A stretch of DNA of 64,000 nt from assembly GCF_002899825.2 (NCBI RefSeq), contig NZ_PPED02000008.1, forward strand, positions 1 through 64,000, given 5' to 3'. Each line of letters opens with the position of its first letter. The stretch's first letter is position 1. The notes beneath the pieces are model-generated. The model saw nothing but the letters and a program-made list of their open reading frames with translations, did no database searches and was not told where the DNA came from. Positions 17,753-25,921 of this stretch are shown in pieces. A program made the position numbers and the translations under genes. The stretch is from Chryseobacterium phosphatilyticum (GTDB lineage: Bacteria; Bacteroidota; Bacteroidia; Flavobacteriales; Weeksellaceae).

Positions 17753-19471
17753 TTATTTTGATGTTGTATTATTGATGGATGGAGGAATAGGTCTGTCTAT
17801 ACCCATTCCTGCTTTCAGTTGTTCATTGACTAATACAGGAAGCCTTCCCCAGATTTTTGTTTTTCCGTTTAAAGCATCGGCCGTTGCATTCATTGAATCG
17901 TCGTTGTTTTCATAAGCCACAAGAACCGTAGATACTTTTGAAATATCAATATCCTTTAGAGCATAAGCACTTCCGAATACAGTAAGGATTACCTTTTGAT
18001 TTTTAGTAAGATCTGCAAGTACTTTTTTAGATTCTGCAGAAATTTTATAAGGTTTGTAAGCCGTAGAATTATCCTTATGGAAACCTACTATGACAGTCGA
18101 ACCTGATGGAATTGTATTGATTTCAGAAGCTTTTTTAATGATAACATTTGATCCTAGTCGGTTGGCAAAAGTCTGGTAAGGAGCTTCTTCCAATGGAACA
18201 TAATATACTTTTGTCTGTCTCCCGGAAACTGGAAGCAATCTCTGATCATCTTTAATCAAAGTCAGTGCATTGGCATAAAGATTTTGAACCAATATTTTAT
18301 GAGAGTCATTATTCAGATCGGAGTTAATGTTTTCAGGGTTTTTAGGAGTATACTGAGTAAGTCCCAGGAAATATTTTGTTATTAATATTTTCTTTACACT
18401 TTCTTCCACTCTGGATTGGGGAATGTCCCCTTTATCAATGGCTTTCTGAATCAGTTTTTTCCCTTCAGAAACACCTTGTGAGAAAAGCATAATATCATTT
18501 CCTGCATTGAATGCCAGGGCATCAAGTTCTCCTGGTTTGTATTTATTTGCTACAGCTCCCATGTTTAATGCATCAGTGATGATTAAACCTTTATATCCCA
18601 GTTTATCTTTCAATAATCCTGTAATAATGTTTTTAGAAACAGAAGCCGGGATACCTTTTCCGGATTCCAGGTTTGGAACGTACAAATGAGCAACCATTAC
18701 ACCACCAATCCCTTTATCCATTAATGCCTTAAAAGGGGCAAGTTCAGTAGTATTAAGCCTCTCAAGATTATGGGAAACCACAGGAAGATCAAGATGAGAA
18801 TCGGTACTGGTATCACCATGTCCCGGAAAATGTTTGATGGCAGCCAATATATTATGATCCTGAAGACCATTAGAGTAGGATAGGGCAGAACTGATCACAT
18901 TAGGAACTTCTGAACCAAAACTTCTGTTCCCTATAATAGGATTGTTGGGATTGGTGTTCACATCAACTACCGGTGCAAAGTCCCAGTTGATTCCCATTCT
19001 ATGGCAGTCTTCTGCAATTTTGGCAGACATCTGGTACACCAGGTTTTTATCCTGAATCGCTCCCAATGTCATGGCCCACGGAAACTTGTGTGCTGTTGCA
19101 ATTCTCTGGAATAAACCCCATTCTGCATCCATCCCGATCATCAAAGGAATTTTAGATTTTTGCTGAAACTCATTCACAAGGGTAATTTCCCTTGCAGCAT
19201 CATCCTGCATTAAGATTAACCCTCCGATTTTATCATTCACTACAATATTCCGTACCTGGTTGATAAAATCCTCGCCTTTATTAGTATATAAGGCAACGAT
19301 GAAGAGCTGTCCCAGCTTTTCATCCTGAGAAAGGTTTTTGTAAGTCTTTTCAACCCATTGCTGAGCCTTTTTCACATCTTCGGGAGAAGTATTTTTGGGC
19401 TGGTACTGAGCCTTTACTTTAGGGCTTATGAATGCAGCAATAAAGAGAGAAGTATATAATAATTTCTTCAT
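17753..19471 (-). CDS. Glycoside hydrolase family 3, beta-N-acetylhexosaminidase type
   Basis: The 572-residue product has a signal peptide (about 1-21, ending VKAQY). The GH3 barrel contains the NagZ-type signature KHFPGHGDTSTDSHLDLP (about 213-230), which supplies the His-Asp acid/base pair on a flexible loop, and the nucleophile D300 in LIITDALNMGAV. A C-terminal GH3_C-like domain follows (about 390-550), with LLPVSG and a Rossmann-like VLTVFGSAYAL segment. It probably removes N-acetylglucosamine from peptidoglycan or glycans in the periplasm. It is the first gene of a two-gene operon with bshA; no functional link is obvious. Confidence 0.88.
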   Translation of the reverse strand: MKKLLYTSLFIAAFISPKVKAQYQPKNTSPEDVKKAQQWVEKTYKNLSQDEKLGQLFIVALYTNKGEDFINQVRNIVVNDKIGGLILMQDDAAREITLVNEFQQKSKIPLMIGMDAEWGLFQRIATAHKFPWAMTLGAIQDKNLVYQMSAKIAEDCHRMGINWDFAPVVDVNTNPNNPIIGNRSFGSEVPNVISSALSYSNGLQDHNILAAIKHFPGHGDTSTDSHLDLPVVSHNLERLNTTELAPFKALMDKGIGGVMVAHLYVPNLESGKGIPASVSKNIITGLLKDKLGYKGLIITDALNMGAVANKYKPGELDALAFNAGNDIMLFSQGVSEGKKLIQKAIDKGDIPQSRVEESVKKILITKYFLGLTQYTPKNPENINSDLNNDSHKILVQNLYANALTLIKDDQRLLPVSGRQTKVYYVPLEEAPYQTFANRLGSNVIIKKASEINTIPSGSTVIVGFHKDNSTAYKPYKISAESKKVLADLTKNQKVILTVFGSAYALKDIDISKVSTVLVAYENNDDSMNATADALNGKTKIWGRLPVLVNEQLKAGMGIDRPIPPSINNTTSK

Positions 19472-19488
19472 GACTTTTTGAATAAGAA

Positions 19489-19521
19489 CAAAAATACAAT
19501 TAAAAAAATTGACAAAAACAA
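19489..19521 (-). promoter_or_regulatory. Promoter of the GH3-bshA operon
   Basis: On the minus strand, TATTTTTG (complement of 19489-19496) fits the -7 box. TTG elements lie upstream at 16 bases (complement of 19513-19518) and 22 bases (complement of 19519-19521). The GH3 ATG is 18 bases downstream of the -7 box. Confidence 0.6.
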
Positions 19522-19587
19522 CGTTTTTGAAATTTTTGGTATATGATTTGAATACGCATTATAAATAATAACTAAACTTTTATAGAA

Positions 19588-20130
19588 ATGAAAAAAATTC
19601 TTCCATTTATATTATTAGCCGGTATTGGTTTCTTATCATATAGCTGTGACAATAAAGATGATGTTATCGTACAGCAGAATGCCAACTTTCAAATGAAAGA
19701 TATTACTGGGACTTTTACGGGAGCAAATAATGCGAACTGGACAATTTCTCAAGGGCTTGGAGTAAAATCTACAGATGTTCTTTTAGTATATAGAAATATT
19801 AATTCAAATTCGAGTTCATCTGCTATCTGGCAGCAAATTCCGAAAACTTATTTCTTATCAAACGGTAGAGAATTAGATTATAATTTTATTTTTAATAATC
19901 AAAATGTAGATATTACCAGTCGTGCGAATTTTGATCAGAATACACTGACTCCTGCTGAAGCACAGACTTATTTAAATAACCAAACATTCAGAATAGTCAT
20001 TGTTCCTGCTAATCCAAACGGTTCAAGTAATAAATCAGCAAATGCGCCTGTTGATTACAGCGACTATAATGCTGTGGTGAAATATTACAATCTTAATGAT
20101 TCTAATGTACCATCAGTACGAGTAAATTAA
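19588..20130 (+). CDS. Hypothetical lipoprotein
   Basis: The 180-residue product has a lipoprotein signal peptide with lipobox LSYSC (Cys20), so a lipid-anchored envelope location is expected. The mature part starts with an acidic DNKDD stretch and then a beta-rich domain (TGTFTGANNANWTISQGL ... LLVYRNINSNSSSSAIWQQIP). Ser/Asn-rich low-complexity segments are frequent. I do not recognise the family, and no catalytic motif is visible. The gene is monocistronic and divergent from GH3, with a terminator just after the stop. Confidence 0.75.
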   Translation: MKKILPFILLAGIGFLSYSCDNKDDVIVQQNANFQMKDITGTFTGANNANWTISQGLGVKSTDVLLVYRNINSNSSSSAIWQQIPKTYFLSNGRELDYNFIFNNQNVDITSRANFDQNTLTPAEAQTYLNNQTFRIVIVPANPNGSSNKSANAPVDYSDYNAVVKYYNLNDSNVPSVRVN

Positions 20131-20160
20131 GAAATATCTTTTCAGTTTTTTATAATTAAA

Positions 20161-20198
20161 AAAAGCTCCCGGAGGAATTATTCTTCCGGGGCTTTTGA
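20161..20198 (+). terminator. Intrinsic terminator
   Basis: AAAAGCTCCCGGAGGAA pairs with TTCTTCCGGGGCTTTT around a TTA loop, with one bulge. It lies 30 bases after the lipoprotein stop. Confidence 0.75.
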
Positions 20199-20260
20199 TT
20201 TATGATGGTCTGTTGTTTGGATAATGACTCAGAACGTTTTCATATAATGTGAGCAAATAA

Positions 20261-20289
20261 AAAAGCTCCAGAAAAATTCTGAAGCTTTT
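20261..20289 (-). terminator. Terminator of the ribA operon
   Basis: A 12-bp stem with one mismatch (20261-20272 with 20278-20289) is followed on the minus strand by a T-rich tail. It lies just past the ribA stop. Confidence 0.75.
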
Positions 20290-20296
20290 GATTTAT

Positions 20297-20893
20297 TTAG
20301 TTATCATTGTCATCGAGAAGATGTCCAAAGAAATCTTTTTTTGTTTGCAGGTATCCTTTACTTATTTCATTGGCCGGAATCTGTAATGGAACTCTTGAGT
20401 TAAGATGTACGTTGCTTTCTACTACATGTTTTACCTTTTCAGGATTGTTGGTAAGAAGGTTGATATCTTTTACATCCAATACATTAAGGATTTCGATGGC
20501 TACGCCAAAATTTCTGTCGTCGGCTGGTAATCCCAGTTCAAGATTAGCCTGTACTGTATCCAGACCTTTTTCCTGTAAAGAATATGCTTTTAATTTATTG
20601 ATAATACCAATATTCCTGCCCTCCTGGCGAAGATATATGATGATACCTCCATTTTCATGGATGTATTTCATGGCTGCGTCCAGCTGTTGGCCACACTCAC
20701 ATTTTTTTGAATGGAAAACTTCTCCGGTAATACATTCAGAATGAAAACGAACATTAACGGGCTTAGAAAAATCTGTATTTTCTGCAATAATGGCCATATG
20801 TGGCATCCAGTCGTTTTCGTTTTCGGAGAAAGCGATCATTCGGAAAGTGCCGTGTTCTGTTGGAACATTGGCTTCCGCCTGAATTTTAATCAT
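20297..20893 (-). CDS. ribA: GTP cyclohydrolase II
   Basis: The 198-residue enzyme opens GTP in the first committed step of riboflavin synthesis. Zinc ligands are in CITGEVFHSKKCECGQQ (C-x10-C-x-C). The catalytic region has RQEGRNIGIINKLKAYSLQ, and the GTP-binding end has LLTNNPEKV, all close to E. coli RibA. It is a stand-alone RibA without the DHBP synthase domain. The frame extends upstream to 20950, overlapping the lipoprotein gene, but the ATG at 20893 gives an N-terminus aligned with E. coli RibA (MIKIQAEANVPTEHGTF). It is the last gene of the minus-strand run. Confidence 0.93.
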   Translation of the reverse strand: MIKIQAEANVPTEHGTFRMIAFSENENDWMPHMAIIAENTDFSKPVNVRFHSECITGEVFHSKKCECGQQLDAAMKYIHENGGIIIYLRQEGRNIGIINKLKAYSLQEKGLDTVQANLELGLPADDRNFGVAIEILNVLDVKDINLLTNNPEKVKHVVESNVHLNSRVPLQIPANEISKGYLQTKKDFFGHLLDDNDN

Positions 20894-20912
20894 TGATTGT
20901 TCAATTAGTTTT

Positions 20913-21371
20913 TTAACTTCCTGGCAAAGCATCTTCAATGACAGACACATTGGTTTTTAAGCGAACCAAATATCTGTTGAGAACCTCGTCATCATCCTTA
21001 TCAAGTTTTTGCCTTGATTTTTGGATTTTTTTGTATGATTTTTCGAAACTTTTCAGTGCTCTGCTTTTTCCTGTAGAATTATTTGCGTCAATAGCATATA
21101 AATAATTCTGTAAGCTGTATTTCATACTGGTGACTTCATCATTCAATCCGTTGTTCTTAAACTTTGGAAAGGTAGAAATCAGGTTTGAAATCTCAGATGC
21201 ATTTACATTTTCCTTGATATTGATATTAAAGCCTTTTTTTGAGCCTCTATCAGAATCAGAGCCTTTTGTTTCACTGTAAAAATTATTTGACAGCGGAGAA
21301 AGATTAAGCTTTTCCGTTGCGCAGGAAGATGTTAATATGATAAGTACTCCAAAAAAAACTAGTCTTTTCAT
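20913..21371 (-). CDS. Hypothetical small lipoprotein
   Basis: The 152-residue product has a lipoprotein signal with lipobox LTSSC (Cys17). It has a Ser/Asn-rich linker and then a predominantly helical, Lys-rich domain (FEKSYKKIQKSRQKLDKDDDEVLNRYL is typical, shown in part). The start ATG overlaps the stop of the DUF4254 gene by 4 bases, so translation is probably coupled. It ends 19 bases before the chosen ribA start. I do not recognise the family. Confidence 0.75.
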   Translation of the reverse strand: MKRLVFFGVLIILTSSCATEKLNLSPLSNNFYSETKGSDSDRGSKKGFNINIKENVNASEISNLISTFPKFKNNGLNDEVTSMKYSLQNYLYAIDANNSTGKSRALKSFEKSYKKIQKSRQKLDKDDDEVLNRYLVRLKTNVSVIEDALPGS

Positions 21372-21982
21372 TTCTGTTGCCCTTTTTGATAAAGGATTGG
21401 ATTAAGACTTTCATCGTTATACATTTTCATTTGTTTGTATACCTTCATCTTAATATTACCGTTTTCAATATCAGCAAGCAATTGATCAATAGAAGTTGAT
21501 AGATCTTCTTTCTGAGTAAGCAGAACATCCAGTTTAGCCTGGCAATTTTTTCTGTGCTCGTCAGAAGCGGATTCTCTATGAGCTTCTAGTGACATATGAT
21601 AAACCTTTAGTGCAAGAATCGATAGCCTGTCTACTGCCCAAGCGGGAGTTTCCGTATTTATTTTTGCGTCAGGTTTAGGAGTTATATTTTCAAACTTATT
21701 AAGGAACCAGCTGTCAATATATTCTACCAGATCAGTTCTTTTCTGATTGGAGGCGTCTATTGTTCTCTTGAGTTGAAGAGCTTCAGCCGGATCAATATTT
21801 TCATCTCTAATTATATCTTCCAGATGCCATTGAACGGTATCAATCCAGTTCTTTGCATACAAAATCCGTTCCAAACTATCTTTTTCGAAAGGGTTATTAA
21901 TTAGAGTATTAACGTCATCAGACACGTGATAGTCTTCAATACATTGATTGAAGACTTTCCATGCAGTCTCAGTGAAATTCAT
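21368..21982 (-). CDS. DUF4254 domain protein
   Basis: The 204-residue helical protein has the DUF4254 pattern: LIYAKNWIDTVQWHLEDIIRD-like segment (about 40-60), LKRTIDASNQKRTDLVEYID (about 68-87) and WAVDRLSILALKVYHM (about 113-128). There is no signal peptide, so it is probably cytoplasmic. In other Bacteroidota this family is often near envelope or glycosyltransferase genes, from memory; the biochemical role is unknown. It sits 15 bases after tatA and overlaps the lipoprotein gene by 4 bases. Confidence 0.82.
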   Translation of the reverse strand: MNFTETAWKVFNQCIEDYHVSDDVNTLINNPFEKDSLERILYAKNWIDTVQWHLEDIIRDENIDPAEALQLKRTIDASNQKRTDLVEYIDSWFLNKFENITPKPDAKINTETPAWAVDRLSILALKVYHMSLEAHRESASDEHRKNCQAKLDVLLTQKEDLSTSIDQLLADIENGNIKMKVYKQMKMYNDESLNPILYQKGQQK

Positions 21983-21997
21983 TAATTATAAGGAATT

Positions 21998-22210
21998 TTA
22001 GTTACTGGTAGAATTATTATTTGTAGAAGAAGTTTTGTTCTCAGAACCTGGTTTATCTTCTTCTTTTACCGCATCTTTAAATTCTTTGATTCCTGAACCA
22101 ACTCCTCTCATTAGTTCCGGAATTTTCTTTCCTCCGAAAAGTAATACCAAAAGTATGGCTACGATCAGAATGTGTTGCCAAGATAAGGCAAGTATCGTTA
22201 GTGTATTCAT
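21998..22210 (-). CDS. tatA: Twin-arginine translocase subunit TatA
   Basis: The 70-residue protein has one membrane helix (about 12-26, HILIVAILLVLLFGG), then the conserved GGKKIPELMRGVGSGIKEFKDAV hinge and amphipathic helix (FGGKKIPELM is the hallmark), and a charged Ser/Asn-rich tail. It oligomerises to form the Tat export pore for folded proteins. TatC is not in the window. It lies within a six-gene minus-strand run but has its own upstream promoter match. Confidence 0.93.
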   Translation of the reverse strand: MNTLTILALSWQHILIVAILLVLLFGGKKIPELMRGVGSGIKEFKDAVKEEDKPGSENKTSSTNNNSTSN

Positions 22211-22225
22211 CTCTTAAAATTTTTA

Positions 22226-22257
22226 CAAAGTTACACTTTTTTTAATATGAAATCCAA
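22226..22257 (-). promoter_or_regulatory. Promoter in front of tatA
   Basis: On the minus strand a TTG (complement of 22255-22257) is separated by 21 bases from TAACTTTG (complement of 22226-22233), a full Bacteroidota promoter match. The -33 part lies inside the 3' end of the EnvC-like gene. The tatA ATG is 15 bases downstream of the -7 box. Confidence 0.65.
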
Positions 22258-23804
22258 CCTAATGGATCAACTGGTGTACTTCCGTTCCATACTTGGAAAT
22301 CAAGGGTATAGGCGCCATCGAAATCCTGGGCAACACTTCCTACAGGAGTACCTGAAGAAACCTGTTGTCCTTTTGATACGCTTACGTTTCCTAAGTTGGA
22401 ATAAATCGTAAAATAACTTCCGTGTTTAATGATGACGGTCTTTGTTCCGTCATTATTTGCCAGTACTGAAGATACAGACCCAGGGAATACACATTTGGCA
22501 CGTGTCCCTGAAGGTACAGAAATTTTTATTCCATTATTTTCTTCAGTAATATTTTTGAAAACCGGGTGAGGTTGTCTTCCAAAACGGTGGGTAATCTGTC
22601 CGGCTCTGTCTGCAGGATACCCTAGTCTTCCTCTGTTATCAGCAAAACTGTTTCCGGATGCAGTAGAAACGCCATAGCTTGTCATAGCTTTGGTCTCTGC
22701 AGCTTTTTTGTCGTCTTCTTTTCTCTTCGCCAGAGCAGCTTCTGCGGCTCTTGCTGCGGCTAGTTTGTCAGCTGCTTCTTTAGATCTTGCAGCAGCTTCA
22801 TCAGATGCTTTTTTAGCAGCAAGTTTTCGGGCTTCATCCCTTGCATTGGCTTCAGTTCTTGCGGCTTCTTCATTACGTTTTCTTTCTTCTTCAGCCCTTT
22901 TTGCGGCTAATTCTGCTGCTCTCTTGGCTTCAGCCTCTGCCAGTCTTCTTTCTCTTTCAAGAGCTTCGGCTCTGGCTTTCGCTTCAGCTTCAATTCTTGC
23001 TTTTTCTCTTTCAGCAGCTATTTTAGCTAAACGTATTTTTTCTGCTTCTGCCTTTTTTCTGGCTTCTTCTTCAGCTTTTGCAATTCGGATTTCTTCGGCA
23101 ATAATAGATCTGATTTGTCCTTCCAGCACTTTAGACTGAGTTTGTTTCTGTTTCAGCTCAGCAGTAAGTTTTGATTCGTTCTTTTTAAAATCAGCCACCA
23201 ATTGCTCTTTCTGTGCTCTTTCTGCATTAATGGTCGCCAGATCTTTCTGCTGATTTACCAGAAGACTTTCTTTCTCTTTTATGGAGTTTTGTCTCTGGGT
23301 AATGGTCTTTTTGATCTGGTTAGCAGCGTCAGTAATTTCAGCAGCTTTTTTATCCTGATAATCTGAATATTGTTTTAGATACTGTACTCTTCGGATGGCT
23401 TCACCCAAATTTTTGGAAGAAAGGATGAAGGTTACTTTATTTTGTACTCCTTTATTTTTGTAAGCATTGACAAGTACTTCAGCATAATTTTTTCTAAGAA
23501 CAGCGAGTTCTTTGTTCTGGCGATTGATCTCAAGCTGACGCAGATAAATATCGTCTTCAATAAATCTCTTTTCTTTTTGAGTGTTATTGTAGACCTTTTC
23601 TCTTAAAACCAGCTTTTGATTAACGCTGGTAAGGTAGGCGATAGAAAGTTTAGATTCGCTTCTTGTTTTAGCTAAATCTGTATTTATTTGTGCAATTTGT
23701 TTTTTAAGTTCGGCATTCTGCTTCTGCAGTTGTTCTTTTTTCTGCTGTCCTTGGTGCAGTCCGAACAAAAGAACACCTATTAAAAAGCTAAATTTTTTAA
23801 TCAT
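22242..23804 (-). CDS. EnvC-like coiled-coil protein with degenerate LytM/M23 domain
   Basis: The 520-residue product has a signal peptide (about 1-19). A long coiled coil follows (about 20-215), then an Ala/Glu/Lys/Arg-rich helix (about 220-365) and a C-terminal LytM domain (about 395-520, HRFGRQPHPVFKNITEENNG). The zinc ligands of active M23 peptidases are missing: the HxxxD position reads NGIKIS, and the HxH strand reads TLDFQVW. That is the EnvC pattern, so it probably activates an amidase at division and does not cut peptidoglycan itself. The start overlaps the DUF4292 stop by 4 bases. Confidence 0.88.
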   Translation of the reverse strand: MIKKFSFLIGVLLFGLHQGQQKKEQLQKQNAELKKQIAQINTDLAKTRSESKLSIAYLTSVNQKLVLREKVYNNTQKEKRFIEDDIYLRQLEINRQNKELAVLRKNYAEVLVNAYKNKGVQNKVTFILSSKNLGEAIRRVQYLKQYSDYQDKKAAEITDAANQIKKTITQRQNSIKEKESLLVNQQKDLATINAERAQKEQLVADFKKNESKLTAELKQKQTQSKVLEGQIRSIIAEEIRIAKAEEEARKKAEAEKIRLAKIAAEREKARIEAEAKARAEALERERRLAEAEAKRAAELAAKRAEEERKRNEEAARTEANARDEARKLAAKKASDEAAARSKEAADKLAAARAAEAALAKRKEDDKKAAETKAMTSYGVSTASGNSFADNRGRLGYPADRAGQITHRFGRQPHPVFKNITEENNGIKISVPSGTRAKCVFPGSVSSVLANNDGTKTVIIKHGSYFTIYSNLGNVSVSKGQQVSSGTPVGSVAQDFDGAYTLDFQVWNGSTPVDPLGWISY

Positions 23805-24643
23805 TTAATCTCAATTTTCTTATAACCGGATGGTACTACATAAGGTGTTTCCATCCCCGAAAAGTCAAATTTCGTGTTTTCCAGTAAAATTTGACTAGAT
23901 TTTGAGCCTTTTATAATTATTTTAACATTTTTAGGAAGGCGTATGCCATTGTATTCATTCCATTCACTGTAAGAGATTTCCAGCTCATCTGTGGATAAAA
24001 CATCTTTCAGATTAATACTTAATAGATCATAATTGGTATCATATTGAAGAACAATTTTATACTCTCTGTTTTTTTCGTCGGTGGTAATTTTCTGGTTGGC
24101 ATTGGAAACCATTTTATATCCCTGTGCATTCTGAGTCAAAGTAAACTGAGAATCGCTGATTTTTACGAATGTTCTGCCTAATAAAATTTTCTCCAAGGAT
24201 TTATAATCAATGAAATTGACATTCAGTAAATGATTGAGATAATCAAAGTCAGAGTCAATATAAGCTTTATTTATTTTATCCTGTCCTTTGATCCCTTCGG
24301 GAGTTGCAATTCCTCGTGCTACATTGATAAACAGAGCTCTCAGATTCATCCAGACTTTTTTATCATTTTCAATATAGATGGTTGCGTCCAACGGAGGAAT
24401 ATAGTTGCCGGTTTCTACACGAACTTTACTGTCAATCTTAATTTGATCAAACTTTAGTGGAACCACTACATGTTCGTAAAAAGCGAATTTGTCTTTCACT
24501 GGTTCATTTACGTCTTTTGGATTCTTGGTATTTTCTGTGCTGGCAATACTGTCCCGTGAAGATGTACTATTTTGTACAGCATTACGGGTCTTACATGATG
24601 ATAGGGCAAGAAGTAATAAAAAGAGTGGTATCCAGTTTTTCAT
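23801..24643 (-). CDS. DUF4292 lipoprotein (LolB/LolA-like fold suspected)
   Basis: The 280-residue product has a lipobox LSSC (Cys17), a Ser/Asn linker and a beta-rich domain: KIDSKVRVETG, ATIYIENDKKVWMNLRALFINVARGIATPEGI (about 90-120, the conserved DUF4292 block) and YKMVSNANQKI. The repeated antiparallel strands resemble LolA/LolB lipoprotein carriers; that similarity is an inference. It is the first gene of the run DUF4292-envC-tatA-DUF4254-lipoprotein-ribA, and its stop overlaps the EnvC start. Confidence 0.8.
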   Translation of the reverse strand: MKNWIPLFLLLLALSSCKTRNAVQNSTSSRDSIASTENTKNPKDVNEPVKDKFAFYEHVVVPLKFDQIKIDSKVRVETGNYIPPLDATIYIENDKKVWMNLRALFINVARGIATPEGIKGQDKINKAYIDSDFDYLNHLLNVNFIDYKSLEKILLGRTFVKISDSQFTLTQNAQGYKMVSNANQKITTDEKNREYKIVLQYDTNYDLLSINLKDVLSTDELEISYSEWNEYNGIRLPKNVKIIIKGSKSSQILLENTKFDFSGMETPYVVPSGYKKIEIK

Positions 24644-24687
24644 GTATTTGATCTTTTCAATTAAAAATTACGTTGCAATATTAACGC

Positions 24688-24717
24688 CAAACCACACAAA
24701 AAGTTTTGTGTGGTTTG
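24688..24717 (-). terminator. Hairpin between the nucleotidyltransferase and DUF4292 genes
   Basis: A perfect 14-bp inverted repeat (24688-24701 with 24704-24717) lies just after the minus-strand nucleotidyltransferase stop. No strong T run follows, so termination is probable but not certain. Confidence 0.55.
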
Positions 24718-24755
24718 ATTATATCTTATTTATGTTAAATAAATTCTGTTCTTAA

Positions 24756-25772
24756 TTATTTCGACAGAAAATCCAAAACCGAATAGTCTCCCAGTGAAAT
24801 TTCTCTGGCAACCCCGAAATACTGGGCAGAGTTACCAATCATCGAGTTAGAAAGGTTTCCATGGTTAATTCTCGTGTTTTCCTGAATCAGAGAGTTTTCA
24901 ATATTTGAATTAACAATCGTGGTATTGTTACCTAGTGACACTCCCGGTCCTACTTTTGAATTGGAGATTTTTACATTTTCACCAATGAAGCAAGGAGGAA
25001 TAATCAATGAGTTTTCAATTGTTGCTGAAGCGGGATATTGTGACATTTCTTCTTTTTCATAAGCAAGAATTTTACTATTGGTTTCTACTGTAGCATTCTT
25101 GTTACCACAGTCCATCCAGTCATTTACTTTTCCTAAAGTAAATTTTGCCCCTTTTGCTCTAAGGTTTTCCAAGGCCATTGTCAGCTGATATTCTCCACCA
25201 TTTTTAATATCATTATCCATGATATAGTTGATCTCATCCATTAATTTCTCAGCACTATTGAAGTAATAGATTCCAATAATGGCCAGATCTGATACAAAAG
25301 TTTGTGGCTTTTCAACAAAATCAGTGATAAAGCCATAATTATCCAGCTTTACAACTCCGAAAGCAGATGGGTCTTCTACACTTTTTACCCAAATTACACC
25401 ATCTGAATTTTTATCCAGTTGAAAATCTGCGCGGAAAAGTGTGTCTGCGAAAGCAATCACTACATCACCCTTCATAGATTGCTCCGCACATTTAATAGCG
25501 TGAGCTGTTCCAAGAGGATCGTTCTGATAATATAAGCTTCCTTTTGCACCCAGTTTTTCAGCAATCTGAAGGAGAGATTTTTCAATCTCAGGACCAAAAT
25601 CTCCAATGATAAAAGCTACTTCTTCAATCTCTTCTCCTGCAACTTTAGCAATATCCTCTACCAGTCGTTGTACAATTGGTTTTCCTGCAATCGGGATCAG
25701 AGGTTTTGGAACAGTCAGGGTATGTGGACGTAATCTGGAACCACGTCCAGCCATCGGAACAATAATTTTCAT
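24756..25772 (-). CDS. Sugar-phosphate nucleotidyltransferase with C-terminal left-handed beta-helix
   Basis: The 338-residue enzyme should activate a sugar 1-phosphate with an NTP. The N-terminal signature MKIIVPMAGRGSRLRPHT and PKPLIPIAGKPI is the nucleotide-binding loop. DPLGTAHAI (about 84-92), ADTLF and EKP follow. The last third has hexapeptide-like turns (SLIIPPCFIGENVKISNSKVG is typical, shown in part), indicating a left-handed beta-helix. It is similar to long RmlA- or GlmU-like proteins; the sugar and nucleotide cannot be decided from sequence. It lies 149 bases after the flippase on the same strand, which suggests a surface-polysaccharide role. Confidence 0.85.
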   Translation of the reverse strand: MKIIVPMAGRGSRLRPHTLTVPKPLIPIAGKPIVQRLVEDIAKVAGEEIEEVAFIIGDFGPEIEKSLLQIAEKLGAKGSLYYQNDPLGTAHAIKCAEQSMKGDVVIAFADTLFRADFQLDKNSDGVIWVKSVEDPSAFGVVKLDNYGFITDFVEKPQTFVSDLAIIGIYYFNSAEKLMDEINYIMDNDIKNGGEYQLTMALENLRAKGAKFTLGKVNDWMDCGNKNATVETNSKILAYEKEEMSQYPASATIENSLIIPPCFIGENVKISNSKVGPGVSLGNNTTIVNSNIENSLIQENTRINHGNLSNSMIGNSAQYFGVAREISLGDYSVLDFLSK

Positions 25773-25921
25773 AAATGGTATAAAGATGTTTTTGTTTAAA
25801 TGTAGTTTATTTTTTGTTAAATATAATAATTAAAACGTTTTTTTAAACGTAATGTTTATCATGTTTTAACGCCTTTGTTTAATTTTTTAAGCTAAGTAAT
25901 GATCAAAAGAGAGACCAAAAT

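Noticed and set aside
22690..23139. 149-codon plus-strand frame rich in Ala, Ser and Leu
   Set aside because: It is antisense to the Ala/Glu/Arg-rich helix of the EnvC-like gene, whose codon bias keeps the opposite frame open.
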